In this document: positions 17,842 to 25,621 of the stretch, piece by piece
How positions within the stretch are numbered: the stretch's first letter is position 1
How the letters are laid out: each line of letters starts with the position of its first letter
Origin: Niabella sp.
Lineage (GTDB): Bacteria > Bacteroidota > Bacteroidia > Chitinophagales > Chitinophagaceae
DNA length: 47,739 bases
Direction: 5' to 3'
Assembly (NCBI GenBank): GCA_017744715.1
Contig: JAGIAT010000024.1
Span: 1 to 47,739, forward strand
Program-made: the position numbers and the translations under genes
The notes under the pieces: model-generated
The model's input: only the letters and a program-made list of their open reading frames with translations
What the model was told of the DNA's origin: nothing
Database searches by the model: none

Positions 17842-20256
17842 ATGACAACAGATCCGTTAAACGCAATAGCCATCCCGCTGGAGGGTGTAGAAAGTGAACA
17901 TTGTGCCCTTATTGTAGACAAAGGACTGGATAAGGTAACTGGCATTGCTACGCATAAAGTAGAGCTGAACAATCGCCGGGCGCTGATTACTACCGATGAG
18001 AATGAAGTAGTGTCGAAAGCCGTATCGGCGATCCGCGACCTGGGTTATGATGTACCCACCGTAAAAAAGAATATCCCGGTTCTGGACATGACCTGTGCAT
18101 CCTGTGCCATCAGCGTGGAAAGCATGCTGAAAAACCAGCCGGGAATTGTAACGGCTGCTGTAAATTTTGCCACCACTTCCGTGGCCGTAGAATACCTGCC
18201 CAATATCATCGATACCGCCGGAATGCAAAAGGCTGTACAATCCATCGGGTACGACCTGCTGATCGAAAGTGCGGAAAAAGAAGCCGAAACACTGGAAGCC
18301 ATCCACCAGAAAAAATTCAGCGCGCTCAAAAAGAAAACCCTGTGGGCCGCCCTGATCACGGTTCCGCTGGTGATCATCGGTATGTTCTTTATGAATATGC
18401 CCTATGCCAATGAGATCATGTGGGTGCTTTCCACCCCCGTGGTGCTTTACTTTGGAAAGGACTTCTTTATCAACGCCTGGAAACAGGCGCGTCACCGTTC
18501 GGCCAATATGGATACGCTGGTGGCGCTGGGTTCCGGAACTGCATACCTGTTCAGTGTATTCAATACGCTGTTCCCGGGGTTCTGGCACAGTCGCGGACTG
18601 CATGGCCACGTATACTTTGAAGCCGCGGCGGTGATCATTACCTTTATTCTGCTGGGAAAACTGCTGGAAGAAAAAGCAAAAGGAAATACATCCTCGGCCA
18701 TTAAAAAGCTAATGGGCCTGCAACCTAAAACCGTTACGGTCATTCGTCCTGATGGCGGGGAAGAGACCCGTTCTGTTGAAGCCGTACATAAAGATGACAT
18801 CATCTTGGTAAAGCCCGGTGAAAAAATAGCGGTGGATGGGGTGGTTACGGGAGGCAGTTCTTATATAGATGAAAGCATGCTGAGCGGGGAGCCGGTACCG
18901 GTATTAAAAAATGAAAATGATGCCGTATTTGCCGGCACTATTAACCAGAAAGGCAGTTTCCGGTTCCGTGCCGATAAAGTAGGTTCCGAAACCATGCTGG
19001 CGCAGATCATTCGCATGGTACAGGAAGCGCAGGGCAGCAAGGCCCCGGTGCAGAAGCTTGTAGATAAAATCGCCGGCATCTTTGTACCTGTTGTGATCGG
19101 TATCGCGATCCTGGCCTTTGCCAGCTGGATCCTGCTGGGCGGCGATAATGGATTTACACAGGGGCTGATCGCCTTTGCCACGGTGCTGGTGATTGCCTGT
19201 CCCTGTGCCCTGGGGCTGGCCACACCTACGGCCATTATGGTTGGTATTGGCAAGGGAGCAGAAAAAGGCATCCTCATTAAGGACGCCGTAAGCCTGGAAC
19301 TTTCTAAAAAAATAAATGCGGTGGTATTGGATAAAACCGGTACCATCACGGAAGGGAAACCGGTGGTTACCGACAGCTACTGGGCAACCGAAGACGCCCG
19401 TCTGAAACAGCTTTTTTTCAGTATTGAAAAGCAATCGGAGCACCCCCTCGCGGAAGCCGTGGTAAAACACTTCGGAGATTTGCCCGCCACGGTGATTACG
19501 GATTTTGAAAGTTTAACCGGTCGCGGTGCCAGTGCCCGTTCCGGAGGAACGACCTATTATGCAGGCAACCGCCGGCTGCTGGATGAAAAAGGGGTCCGGA
19601 TCGATGCCCCGTTTTTGGAAAAGGCCGCACAATGGAGCCTGGCCTCCAAAACCGTTATCTGGTTTGCCGACGCACAACAGGCACTGGGTGTATTTGCCAT
19701 CGCCGACCAGATCAAGCACACATCCCAACAGGCCATACAAACACTAAAGCAGGCCGGCATTGAGGTATACATGTTAACGGGGGATAATGAAGCAACCGCA
19801 GCTGCCATCGCCCGGCAAACCGGTATCAATGCCTACAAGGCAGAAGTATTGCCCGAACAGAAGGCCGCCTTTGTAAAGCAATTGCAGGCACAGGGGAAAA
19901 CCGTAGCCATGGTAGGTGATGGCATCAACGACAGCACGGCACTGGCGCAGGCGGATGTAAGCATTGCAATGGGTAAAGGCAGCGATATAGCGATGGATGT
20001 GGCCAAGATGACCATTATTTCATCGGATCTGAACAAGATCCCCGAAGCCATTCAATTGTCCCGTCAAACGGTAGCCACCATCCGGCAGAACCTGTTCTGG
20101 GCCTTTATTTACAATGTGATTGGCATACCGGTAGCGGCGGGCATCCTGTATCCCATCAACGGGTTCCTGCTTAACCCCATGATTGCCGGAGCCGCCATGG
20201 CGCTCAGCAGCGTAAGCGTTGTTACCAATAGCCTGCGGTTGAAATGGAAACGGTAA
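17842..20256 (+). CDS. copA: Copper-exporting P1B-type ATPase
   Basis: An 804-residue heavy-metal pump that exports Cu(I) using ATP. The first HMA-like domain (residues ~8-75) lacks CxxC and has SEHC instead. The second has CASC at residues 85-88. Eight transmembrane helices follow, with the CPC metal site at 453-455, the phosphorylation motif DKTGT at D497, SEHPLAEAV (HP locus) and MVGDGINDSTALAQ (hinge; the usual SPALA is STALA here). An in-frame ATG at 17779 would extend it by 21 residues, but a -7-like GAACTTTG at 17809-17816 lies between the two starts, so 17842 is preferred. The HMA protein follows 91 bp downstream. Confidence 0.95.
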   Translation: MTTDPLNAIAIPLEGVESEHCALIVDKGLDKVTGIATHKVELNNRRALITTDENEVVSKAVSAIRDLGYDVPTVKKNIPVLDMTCASCAISVESMLKNQPGIVTAAVNFATTSVAVEYLPNIIDTAGMQKAVQSIGYDLLIESAEKEAETLEAIHQKKFSALKKKTLWAALITVPLVIIGMFFMNMPYANEIMWVLSTPVVLYFGKDFFINAWKQARHRSANMDTLVALGSGTAYLFSVFNTLFPGFWHSRGLHGHVYFEAAAVIITFILLGKLLEEKAKGNTSSAIKKLMGLQPKTVTVIRPDGGEETRSVEAVHKDDIILVKPGEKIAVDGVVTGGSSYIDESMLSGEPVPVLKNENDAVFAGTINQKGSFRFRADKVGSETMLAQIIRMVQEAQGSKAPVQKLVDKIAGIFVPVVIGIAILAFASWILLGGDNGFTQGLIAFATVLVIACPCALGLATPTAIMVGIGKGAEKGILIKDAVSLELSKKINAVVLDKTGTITEGKPVVTDSYWATEDARLKQLFFSIEKQSEHPLAEAVVKHFGDLPATVITDFESLTGRGASARSGGTTYYAGNRRLLDEKGVRIDAPFLEKAAQWSLASKTVIWFADAQQALGVFAIADQIKHTSQQAIQTLKQAGIEVYMLTGDNEATAAAIARQTGINAYKAEVLPEQKAAFVKQLQAQGKTVAMVGDGINDSTALAQADVSIAMGKGSDIAMDVAKMTIISSDLNKIPEAIQLSRQTVATIRQNLFWAFIYNVIGIPVAAGILYPINGFLLNPMIAGAAMALSSVSVVTNSLRLKWKR

Positions 20257-20347
20257 AACATATAAGAATTACCCGGAATGATGTAATAGCACTCCGGTTC
20301 ATAGAAACGAAATTTGCATCTGAACTTATAAAAGAAAAGCAATAATT

Positions 20348-20782
20348 ATGAAAACAATTCAAATTACTATCCCGGATATGCAAAGTGCACATTGCCAGGC
20401 ACGGGTTCAAAACGCACTCGGTAGCCTCGAAGGCATTCACGTAAATGAAATACAGGCAGGCCAGGCCACTATCGCCCTGAACGACCCGCAACAGCAATCT
20501 GCAGTTACCACAGCCATTGAAAAGGCCGGTTATACCGTAGCCGGTATTGCTTCCGAAAGTGAACCGCAGGCAGGAGCTCTTAGTTTTAAAACGAATATCA
20601 ATTGCGGCGGTTGTGTGGCATCTGTAAGACCGGCACTGGACGGCAACAGCGGTATCGCCGAGTGGCATGTGGATACGCTGAGCAAGGATAAGATCCTTAC
20701 TGTAAAAACGGCCGGCGCCACCCCCGAAGAAATCATCAATACCGTTAAAAACGCAGGGTTTAAAATCGAGCCTGCTTTATAA
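20348..20782 (+). CDS. Tandem HMA-domain protein, probable copper chaperone
   Basis: A 144-residue cytoplasmic protein made of two ferredoxin-like HMA domains. The first (residues 1-67) carries SAHC at 13-16 instead of CxxC; the second (~78-144) has CGGC at C86-C89. CopZ-type chaperones hand Cu(I) to CopA through CxxC sites. Its place directly after copA supports that role. The first site is altered in the same way as the first domain of CopA (SEHC), suggesting a shared, non-canonical function or structural role. No signal peptide is present. Confidence 0.87.
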   Translation: MKTIQITIPDMQSAHCQARVQNALGSLEGIHVNEIQAGQATIALNDPQQQSAVTTAIEKAGYTVAGIASESEPQAGALSFKTNINCGGCVASVRPALDGNSGIAEWHVDTLSKDKILTVKTAGATPEEIINTVKNAGFKIEPAL

Positions 20783-20798
20783 GAACGTTAAACAGCAT

Positions 20799-20876
20799 CC
20801 GGGAACCATTAAGGCATGAAGCATCGTTAAGTTCTGTATCGCCTTAATGATCCTTAACGTCTTAATGGTTTTCCGG
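20799..20876. repeat. Nested hairpin downstream of the HMA gene
   Basis: Outer arms AACCATTAAG (20804-20813) and CTTAATGGTT (20861-20870) are perfect complements, extended outward by CCGG-type pairing. Inner arms CGTTAAG (20825-20831) and CTTAACG (20853-20859) form a second stem. It starts 17 bp after the HMA stop. It may terminate or stabilise the copA-HMA transcript; only a short T-run (TTTT, 20869-20872) lies at the right arm. Confidence 0.5.
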
Positions 20877-20919
20877 AATGCTCCGTAAACACCATCTTAA
20901 ACCGGCATAAAAAAAGTAT

Positions 20920-21684
20920 ATGAATCATCATGCACATCCCGTTTCCGGATCCGATATCCAAATGCATCTTTTAACAGCGCCGGAAGCTGTTATTCCAGGG
21001 AAGGAAACACTGCTTTCATTTAAGCCGGTCAGACATACCGTACCCGGCAGGTCCGTAACATTGGTGCAACAACATGAAGCCGCATTCCACCTGATTGTAC
21101 TGGATGCATCCCTTACCTGGTTCCGGCACCTGCACCCGGAGTTGCAGGCAGACGGCAGCTACAGGGTAAGCATTACCTTTCCCCGAGGTGGCCACTACCT
21201 GTTGTATGCAGACTACCAGCCGGAGGACGCGCCGTCTGTAACAGACCGGATTGAATTGCTGGTTGCGGGCAACGAGTCTTATGCCGCCGTGGCAACCGCC
21301 GAAAAATTGACCGCAACGACCGGCAACCTTAGTATTGGTATTGATCTTAAAGCGCCCTTACATACAGGCGCTGACGCCTTGCTTCCCTTCCGGATCGAGC
21401 GTGAAGGAAAACCGCTGAAAGCAACGGAGCTGTCGCCTTATCTTGGAGCTGTGGCACACCTGATCCTCATTCACCGGGATGATAAGGACTTTCTGCATAT
21501 TCACCCGCAGGCGGGTACGGATGTTCCGGTGGTGGCGCATACGCAGTTTGAAAAAGCGGGCCTTTACCGGATGTGGATCCAGTTTAACGTAGACGGCAGG
21601 GTATATACCGCAGACTTCACACTGGATGTAAAAGAGGCCGTTCATGGTACCCCGGTGCAACAACACATCCATCATCATGAATAG
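20920..21684 (+). CDS. His-rich two-repeat protein next to copper genes (function unknown)
   Basis: A 254-residue protein with no signal peptide. It consists of two similar beta-rich halves of ~110 residues. Each contains a histidine-rich core: FHLIVLDASLTWFRHLHPE in the first and AHLILIHRDDKDFLHIHPQ in the second. Both are followed by a glycine-bearing strand ending in a hydrophobic run (GHYLLYADY, GLYRMWIQF). The first residues (MNHHAHP) and the last (HIHHHE) are also His-rich. The HLHP/HIHP clusters suggest metal binding, and the position after copA and the HMA gene suggests copper handling; both are inference. YtkA-like proteins are a possible distant match. Confidence 0.72.
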   Translation: MNHHAHPVSGSDIQMHLLTAPEAVIPGKETLLSFKPVRHTVPGRSVTLVQQHEAAFHLIVLDASLTWFRHLHPELQADGSYRVSITFPRGGHYLLYADYQPEDAPSVTDRIELLVAGNESYAAVATAEKLTATTGNLSIGIDLKAPLHTGADALLPFRIEREGKPLKATELSPYLGAVAHLILIHRDDKDFLHIHPQAGTDVPVVAHTQFEKAGLYRMWIQFNVDGRVYTADFTLDVKEAVHGTPVQQHIHHHE

Positions 21685-21710
21685 ATCCACCACTATTGAA
21701 TATAGATAAG

Positions 21711-21739
21711 CCCTGCATGAGCGCAGGGTTTTATTTTTC
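21711..21739 (+). terminator. Intrinsic terminator after the His-rich gene
   Basis: Stem CCCTGC (21711-21716), six-base loop, GCAGGG (21723-21728), followed by TTTTATTTTT. It sits 27 bp after the stop of the His-rich gene and probably ends the metal-handling transcript. Confidence 0.75.
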
Positions 21740-22069
21740 AGGTCGCACCAATATCAGGCTGAACAGCAATCCTTTTAAAAACAACGCTTCTGCCGGGGCA
21801 GGGAGCATATAACGGGATCCAATGCTCCACTCTACAGCAGCTGTATCCGACGCAGGATCCTCTGCGAGAGACCCCGCTTAGAAGACAGGTTGTCCCATAC
21901 CAGGCAGAACGGCACTTCCCCTTTTGAGGATTACACTTCTGCTGGAGTCAGAAAACATATAACAGCATTCAGCGCTTCAGCGCCTCAGTGGCCCTACCGG
22001 GGTATCAACATAAAAATAATCATCGCATTAAAAAGAAACAGGATATCTTGCAGGTGAAACATTCCAGGT
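21740..22069. repeat. Non-coding stretch with a pair of direct repeats about 150 bp apart
   Basis: Two related 27-28 base segments begin at 21787 (CTTCTGCCGGGGCAGG...) and 21937 (CTTCTGCTGGAGTCAG...), both ending CATATAAC. No reading frame is supported. A TATCTTGC at 22043-22050 could be a weak -7 element for the antiporter gene. Confidence 0.45.
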
Positions 22070-23467
22070 ATGCAACGATATAGGAACCTTCTTTTTTATG
22101 TATTAACGGTCGCCGCTGCTGTTGCGATCATCTGGTGGATCCTTACGATGGGTAACCAGTTGCAATCGCAAAAGAATATCAAATCCATTATCGAAAGCAA
22201 GCCGGCACTGGGGATTCCTTTTACCGCAGTGCTGCGGCACAATATCCGGGAACCACTGGCCATCCTGCTGCTGCAGATCTTTGTGATCCTGTTGGCCGGT
22301 TCTTTAATGGGCTTCCTGTTTAAAAAACTCAGGCAACCCCGTGTGATCGGTGAAATGGCCGCGGGCATCCTGCTGGGCGCTTCATTCCTGGGCTATTATT
22401 TCCCGGAAGTATCCTCTTTTATTTTTCCGCCGCAATCGCTGGGCAACCTCAACCTGCTGAGCCAGATCGGCCTGGTGTTGTTTATGTTCATTGTTGGATT
22501 GGAACTGGACCTCTCCATGCTGAAAGGCAAGACCAATGCCGCGGTGATGATCAGTCATACCAGTATCATTGTGCCTTTTACCCTGGGGGTGGCCACTGCC
22601 TACTTCACCTATCAGCAGTTTGCCCCGCAAGGCGTACAGTTTATTTCCTACGCCTTGTTTATCGGAATTTCTTTAAGCATTACCGCCTTCCCGGTGCTGG
22701 CTCGCATCATACAGGAACGCAACCTTTCGAAAACCAACCTGGGGGTACTGGCTATTACCTGCGCCGCAGCAGATGATGTTACGGCCTGGTGCATCCTGGC
22801 GTTGGTGATTGCCGTGGTAAAAGCCGGCTCTGCCTGGAGCGCCTTGTACACCATCCTTCTTTCCATTGCCTATATCCTGGTAATGATAAAAATACTGCGC
22901 CCCCTGATGGCTCATTATTATAAAAAAGTAAACAACCGGCTAACACCTCCTTTCATAGCCGTTTGTATGATCGTGCTCGTTGCCTCCGCATACCTTACCG
23001 ATGCCATCGGGATCCATGCCTTGTTTGGCGCCTTCGTGGCTGGTATGATCATGCCGGCAGATATGGAATTTCGCACGCAACTGATCGAAAAGATCGAAAG
23101 CGTGGCCCTGCTCCTGCTGCTGCCGCTATTCTTTGTTTCCACCGGTTTAAAAACAAAAATCGCCCTGTTGAATAATCCCGCACTCTGGAGCATCTGTATC
23201 ATTGTGTTGGTTATTGCGGTCATTGCCAAGTTTGGGGCCAGTACCGCTGCGGCCCGGTTCTCCGGCCAGTCATGGAGTGAAAGTCTTCAGCTGGGTGCGT
23301 TGATGAACACCCGCGGACTAACGGAACTGGTGGTACTGAACATCGGTTATGACCTGGGCGTAATTTCACAGGAGATCTTTACGATCCTGGTGATCATGGC
23401 GCTGTCCACAACACTTATGACCGGTCCGGCACTTAACCGGATACAGAAGTTATTTAAATCTTCATAG
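22070..23467 (+). CDS. CPA2-family cation:proton antiporter
   Basis: A 465-residue integral membrane protein of the KefB/NapA type. It exchanges a monovalent cation (Na+ or K+) for protons. An extra N-terminal helix and ~45-residue loop precede the transporter core. The core shows the discontinuous-helix signature GLELDLSML, then the ion-site region AITCAAADDVTAWC with paired aspartates, and a late segment MNTRGLTELVVLNIG that is characteristic of the family. No RCK/TrkA-N regulatory domain follows, unlike KefB/KefC. It is flanked by non-coding repeats and appears to be a single-gene unit. Confidence 0.92.
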   Translation: MQRYRNLLFYVLTVAAAVAIIWWILTMGNQLQSQKNIKSIIESKPALGIPFTAVLRHNIREPLAILLLQIFVILLAGSLMGFLFKKLRQPRVIGEMAAGILLGASFLGYYFPEVSSFIFPPQSLGNLNLLSQIGLVLFMFIVGLELDLSMLKGKTNAAVMISHTSIIVPFTLGVATAYFTYQQFAPQGVQFISYALFIGISLSITAFPVLARIIQERNLSKTNLGVLAITCAAADDVTAWCILALVIAVVKAGSAWSALYTILLSIAYILVMIKILRPLMAHYYKKVNNRLTPPFIAVCMIVLVASAYLTDAIGIHALFGAFVAGMIMPADMEFRTQLIEKIESVALLLLLPLFFVSTGLKTKIALLNNPALWSICIIVLVIAVIAKFGASTAAARFSGQSWSESLQLGALMNTRGLTELVVLNIGYDLGVISQEIFTILVIMALSTTLMTGPALNRIQKLFKSS

Positions 23468-23821
23468 AGATAATTTGAAAATTTGAGAATATGGAAATGT
23501 GGAAATGAAGAGACTGTTCCTGCCTGTTACTCCGGCGGGGAATGCAGTACCGGAATCTAAGGAAATGGAACCCAAACAGGCGTTTAATATTTACCTTCCT
23601 TCGCTGATTTCCTATCCGAACCAACAGAGCTATAGAACAGCTGCATTGAATAATGATCTTCTTGTCTTCAACGCAGGCATCTGATAACTGATAGCCATCG
23701 GGAAACGAGCCCCTAGCTTTCAGCGTTGCTCACGAGGCAAGAAACGGCATTTAAAATTAAACCTGAAGAAAACTTTTCCCGAACTTTTTTGTTGATGATT
23801 GCGGAACCCCTTAACAAACGG
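23468..23821. other. Non-coding stretch with a dispersed-repeat copy
   Basis: No supported gene. Bases 23472-23508 (TTGAAAATTTGAGAATATGG-like) match the reverse complement of 41307-41343 at 32 of 37 positions by my alignment. A 61-codon frame at 23499-23684 overlaps the repeat and has no recognisable features. The rest holds no structure I could identify. Confidence 0.45.
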
Positions 23822-23855
23822 TTGATTGGTATTATTTTAACGATCTAATCTTTTG
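23822..23855 (+). promoter_or_regulatory. Candidate promoter of the Bax-inhibitor-1 gene
   Basis: A TTG at 23822-23824 precedes TAATCTTTTG at 23846-23855 with 21 bases between. This is close to the Bacteroidota -33/-7 pattern (TTTG, TAnnTTTG), with one extra base inside the -7 box. The leader to the ATG at 23903 would be ~40 nt. Confidence 0.35.
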
Positions 23856-23902
23856 TAAACTAGCTTTTTTCGTTTATTTTCACGTACAAAATTGACAAAA
23901 CA

Positions 23903-24640
23903 ATGGAAGACAATTATTCAAGAAGCACACCAGACAGTATTTTTTCGAGAAATGAGGCCGTTGGCTCCCGGTCGCGCTCCTTCCTCGCCAATGTATTTAC
24001 CTATATGTTCGTGGCATTGGGGATCACTGCAGTAGTTGCCTATCTTTTTGCGGGCAATCCGGAGCAATACATCGTCCCGATCCTATCCAATAAGCTCTTA
24101 TTTTATGCAATTGTATTTGCACCACTCGGGTTTGTATTGTTAATGTCCTTTGCCTTCAACCGGCTTTCCGCCCCGGTTCTAATGGCCTTACTGTTGGTTT
24201 ACTCAGCGATAAACGGAATCAGCTTTAGCTTTATCTTACTGACGTATACTGCAACTTCTGTATTTGGCTGTTTCCTTACCGCAGCGCTGATGTTTGGGAT
24301 CATGGCTGTAATGGGTTATACCACCAAGCAGGATCTTACCTCAATGGGCCGCATCATGATGATGGGCCTGATCGGTATCATCATCGCCTCTATTGTGAAT
24401 ATTTTCCTGGGGAGCGATTCCATGGGCTATATCATCAGCTTTATCGGGGTGATCGTGTTTACCGGCTTAACCGCATATGACGTACAAAAACTGAAACGGA
24501 TCGGTGAAGGGATCGACCAGGAAGGCAATGTGATTGCAGGTGATGTAAAGAAGCTGGCCATCATGGGTGCATTAAGTCTTTACCTGGACTTCATCAACCT
24601 GTTCCTGATGTTGCTGCGTTTGTTTGGAAGAAGGAATTAA
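23903..24640 (+). CDS. Bax inhibitor-1/YccA-family membrane protein
   Basis: A 245-residue protein with a short polar N-terminus and seven predicted transmembrane segments. It belongs to the TMBIM/BI-1 family: the first TM (FLANVFTYMFVALGITAVVAYLF) and the conserved late segment TGLTAYDVQKLK, with its aspartate, are visible. Bacterial relatives include YccA (an FtsH modulator) and BsYetJ (a pH-dependent calcium leak channel). Which of these roles applies here cannot be told from sequence. It is followed 22 bp later by an intrinsic terminator. Confidence 0.93.
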   Translation: MEDNYSRSTPDSIFSRNEAVGSRSRSFLANVFTYMFVALGITAVVAYLFAGNPEQYIVPILSNKLLFYAIVFAPLGFVLLMSFAFNRLSAPVLMALLLVYSAINGISFSFILLTYTATSVFGCFLTAALMFGIMAVMGYTTKQDLTSMGRIMMMGLIGIIIASIVNIFLGSDSMGYIISFIGVIVFTGLTAYDVQKLKRIGEGIDQEGNVIAGDVKKLAIMGALSLYLDFINLFLMLLRLFGRRN

Positions 24641-24662
24641 TATCGTTAAATCTTATTTTTGA

Positions 24663-24690
24663 AAGCCGGTTTCCCCGGCTTTTTTCTTTT
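24663..24690 (+). terminator. Intrinsic terminator after the Bax-inhibitor-1 gene
   Basis: Perfect 7-bp stem AAGCCGG (24663-24669) and CCGGCTT (24675-24681), five-base loop, then a T-rich tail to 24690. It overlaps the extended start region of the next frame, which argues that the downstream gene begins at 24704 rather than further upstream. Confidence 0.82.
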
Positions 24691-24703
24691 AACCTACACT
24701 GCC

Positions 24704-25213
24704 ATGAATCTACCGGTATTGCTGTCTGCATCTATAAGAAAAGAAACCGTTGCAGCGGTCGTTGATTGGATTGGTGCAGATCAAAAGCGATTTGATCAGC
24801 TGTTCCTGCTTTTTTCAAAAGGCGAACCCCGCGTGGTACAACGCGCCGCCTGGCCCATGAGCTATTGCGTGATCCGTCATCCGGAACTGATTACACCGCA
24901 TTACGGAAAGATCATCCAACTGTTGAATGATCCGGCGCAGCCGGCTGCTGTCAAAAGAAATATCCTGCGTTTGATGGATCAGGGCCCGGAAGTACCCAAA
25001 AAATTTCATGGCCCGGTTATGGACAGCTGTTTCCGCATACTGGAAGATCCGGAGGAAACGATCGCCTCCCGTGCCTTTGCCATTGGTATCCTCTCCCGTA
25101 TGACGGACCGCTACCCGGAAATATTACCCGAATTAAAAACGGCTGTAACATTTGTATTGCCCAACGCATCGCCCGGTGTACGCAGCAGGGCATTAAAGGT
25201 GCTAAAGATGTAA
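24704..25213 (+). CDS. HEAT-like helical-repeat protein, function unknown
   Basis: A 169-residue soluble protein with no signal peptide. It appears built of alpha-helical HEAT-like repeats: repeated patterns of leucine/isoleucine-rich helices with prolines between them (HYGKIIQLLNDPAQPAAVKR, CFRILEDPEETIASRAFAIG, VLPNASPGVRSRALKVLK). Such proteins usually act as protein-binding scaffolds. The ATG at 24704 was chosen because the upstream extension is occupied by a terminator hairpin. Similar short proteins are common in Bacteroidota but, to my knowledge, uncharacterised. Confidence 0.7.
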   Translation: MNLPVLLSASIRKETVAAVVDWIGADQKRFDQLFLLFSKGEPRVVQRAAWPMSYCVIRHPELITPHYGKIIQLLNDPAQPAAVKRNILRLMDQGPEVPKKFHGPVMDSCFRILEDPEETIASRAFAIGILSRMTDRYPEILPELKTAVTFVLPNASPGVRSRALKVLKM

Positions 25214-25621
25214 TGAATGGGAAAAACCACAGAACACGGAATTACAGGTAAGGATATCAGCTTGTACGTTGGATTGTTTTTACCGCGGGGCACGCAATGG
25301 ATTCGCGGAGAACGCAACAAGAGTTGAATCAGGTAGTACTGCCCCTTTGCGGTTAAATCGAAGCCGGTCTCCGGGCCTGCCGTGAGAGAAGCCACAGAAA
25401 CACTGAGTACACAGAGGCACGATTAGGTTCCTTTGCATTGTTACATAAAATAAGGCCACAAAGACCTGAAGACATCAAGAAACACAAAGTGGTACCAGAG
25501 CGCTGCGTCTCTGCTTCTTTGCGTCGTTGCGTGAAATGAGGCCACAAAAACCGGAAGGCACTGAGAAACACAAAGCCGTATAATGCGTTGCGTGCACTAA
25601 CTACCGCCGTAGCAAAACGGT
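25214..25621. repeat. Non-coding stretch with 86-bp-period direct repeats
   Basis: CTTTGCATTGTTACATAAAA (25431) and CTTTGCGTCGTTGCGTGAAA (25517) begin two related ~60-base segments exactly 86 bp apart; both continue as AGGCCACAAA... and end in AACACAAAG. A weaker third copy (GCCACAGAAACAC) starts near 25391. This is decayed intergenic repeat DNA; no gene is supported. Confidence 0.55.

Noticed and set aside
23499..23684. 61-codon frame after the antiporter gene
   Set aside because: It overlaps the dispersed 37-bp repeat and has no recognisable protein feature.
25214..25621. CRISPR-like array
   Set aside because: Only two or three imperfect copies with unequal parts; no short repeat alternating with unique spacers.
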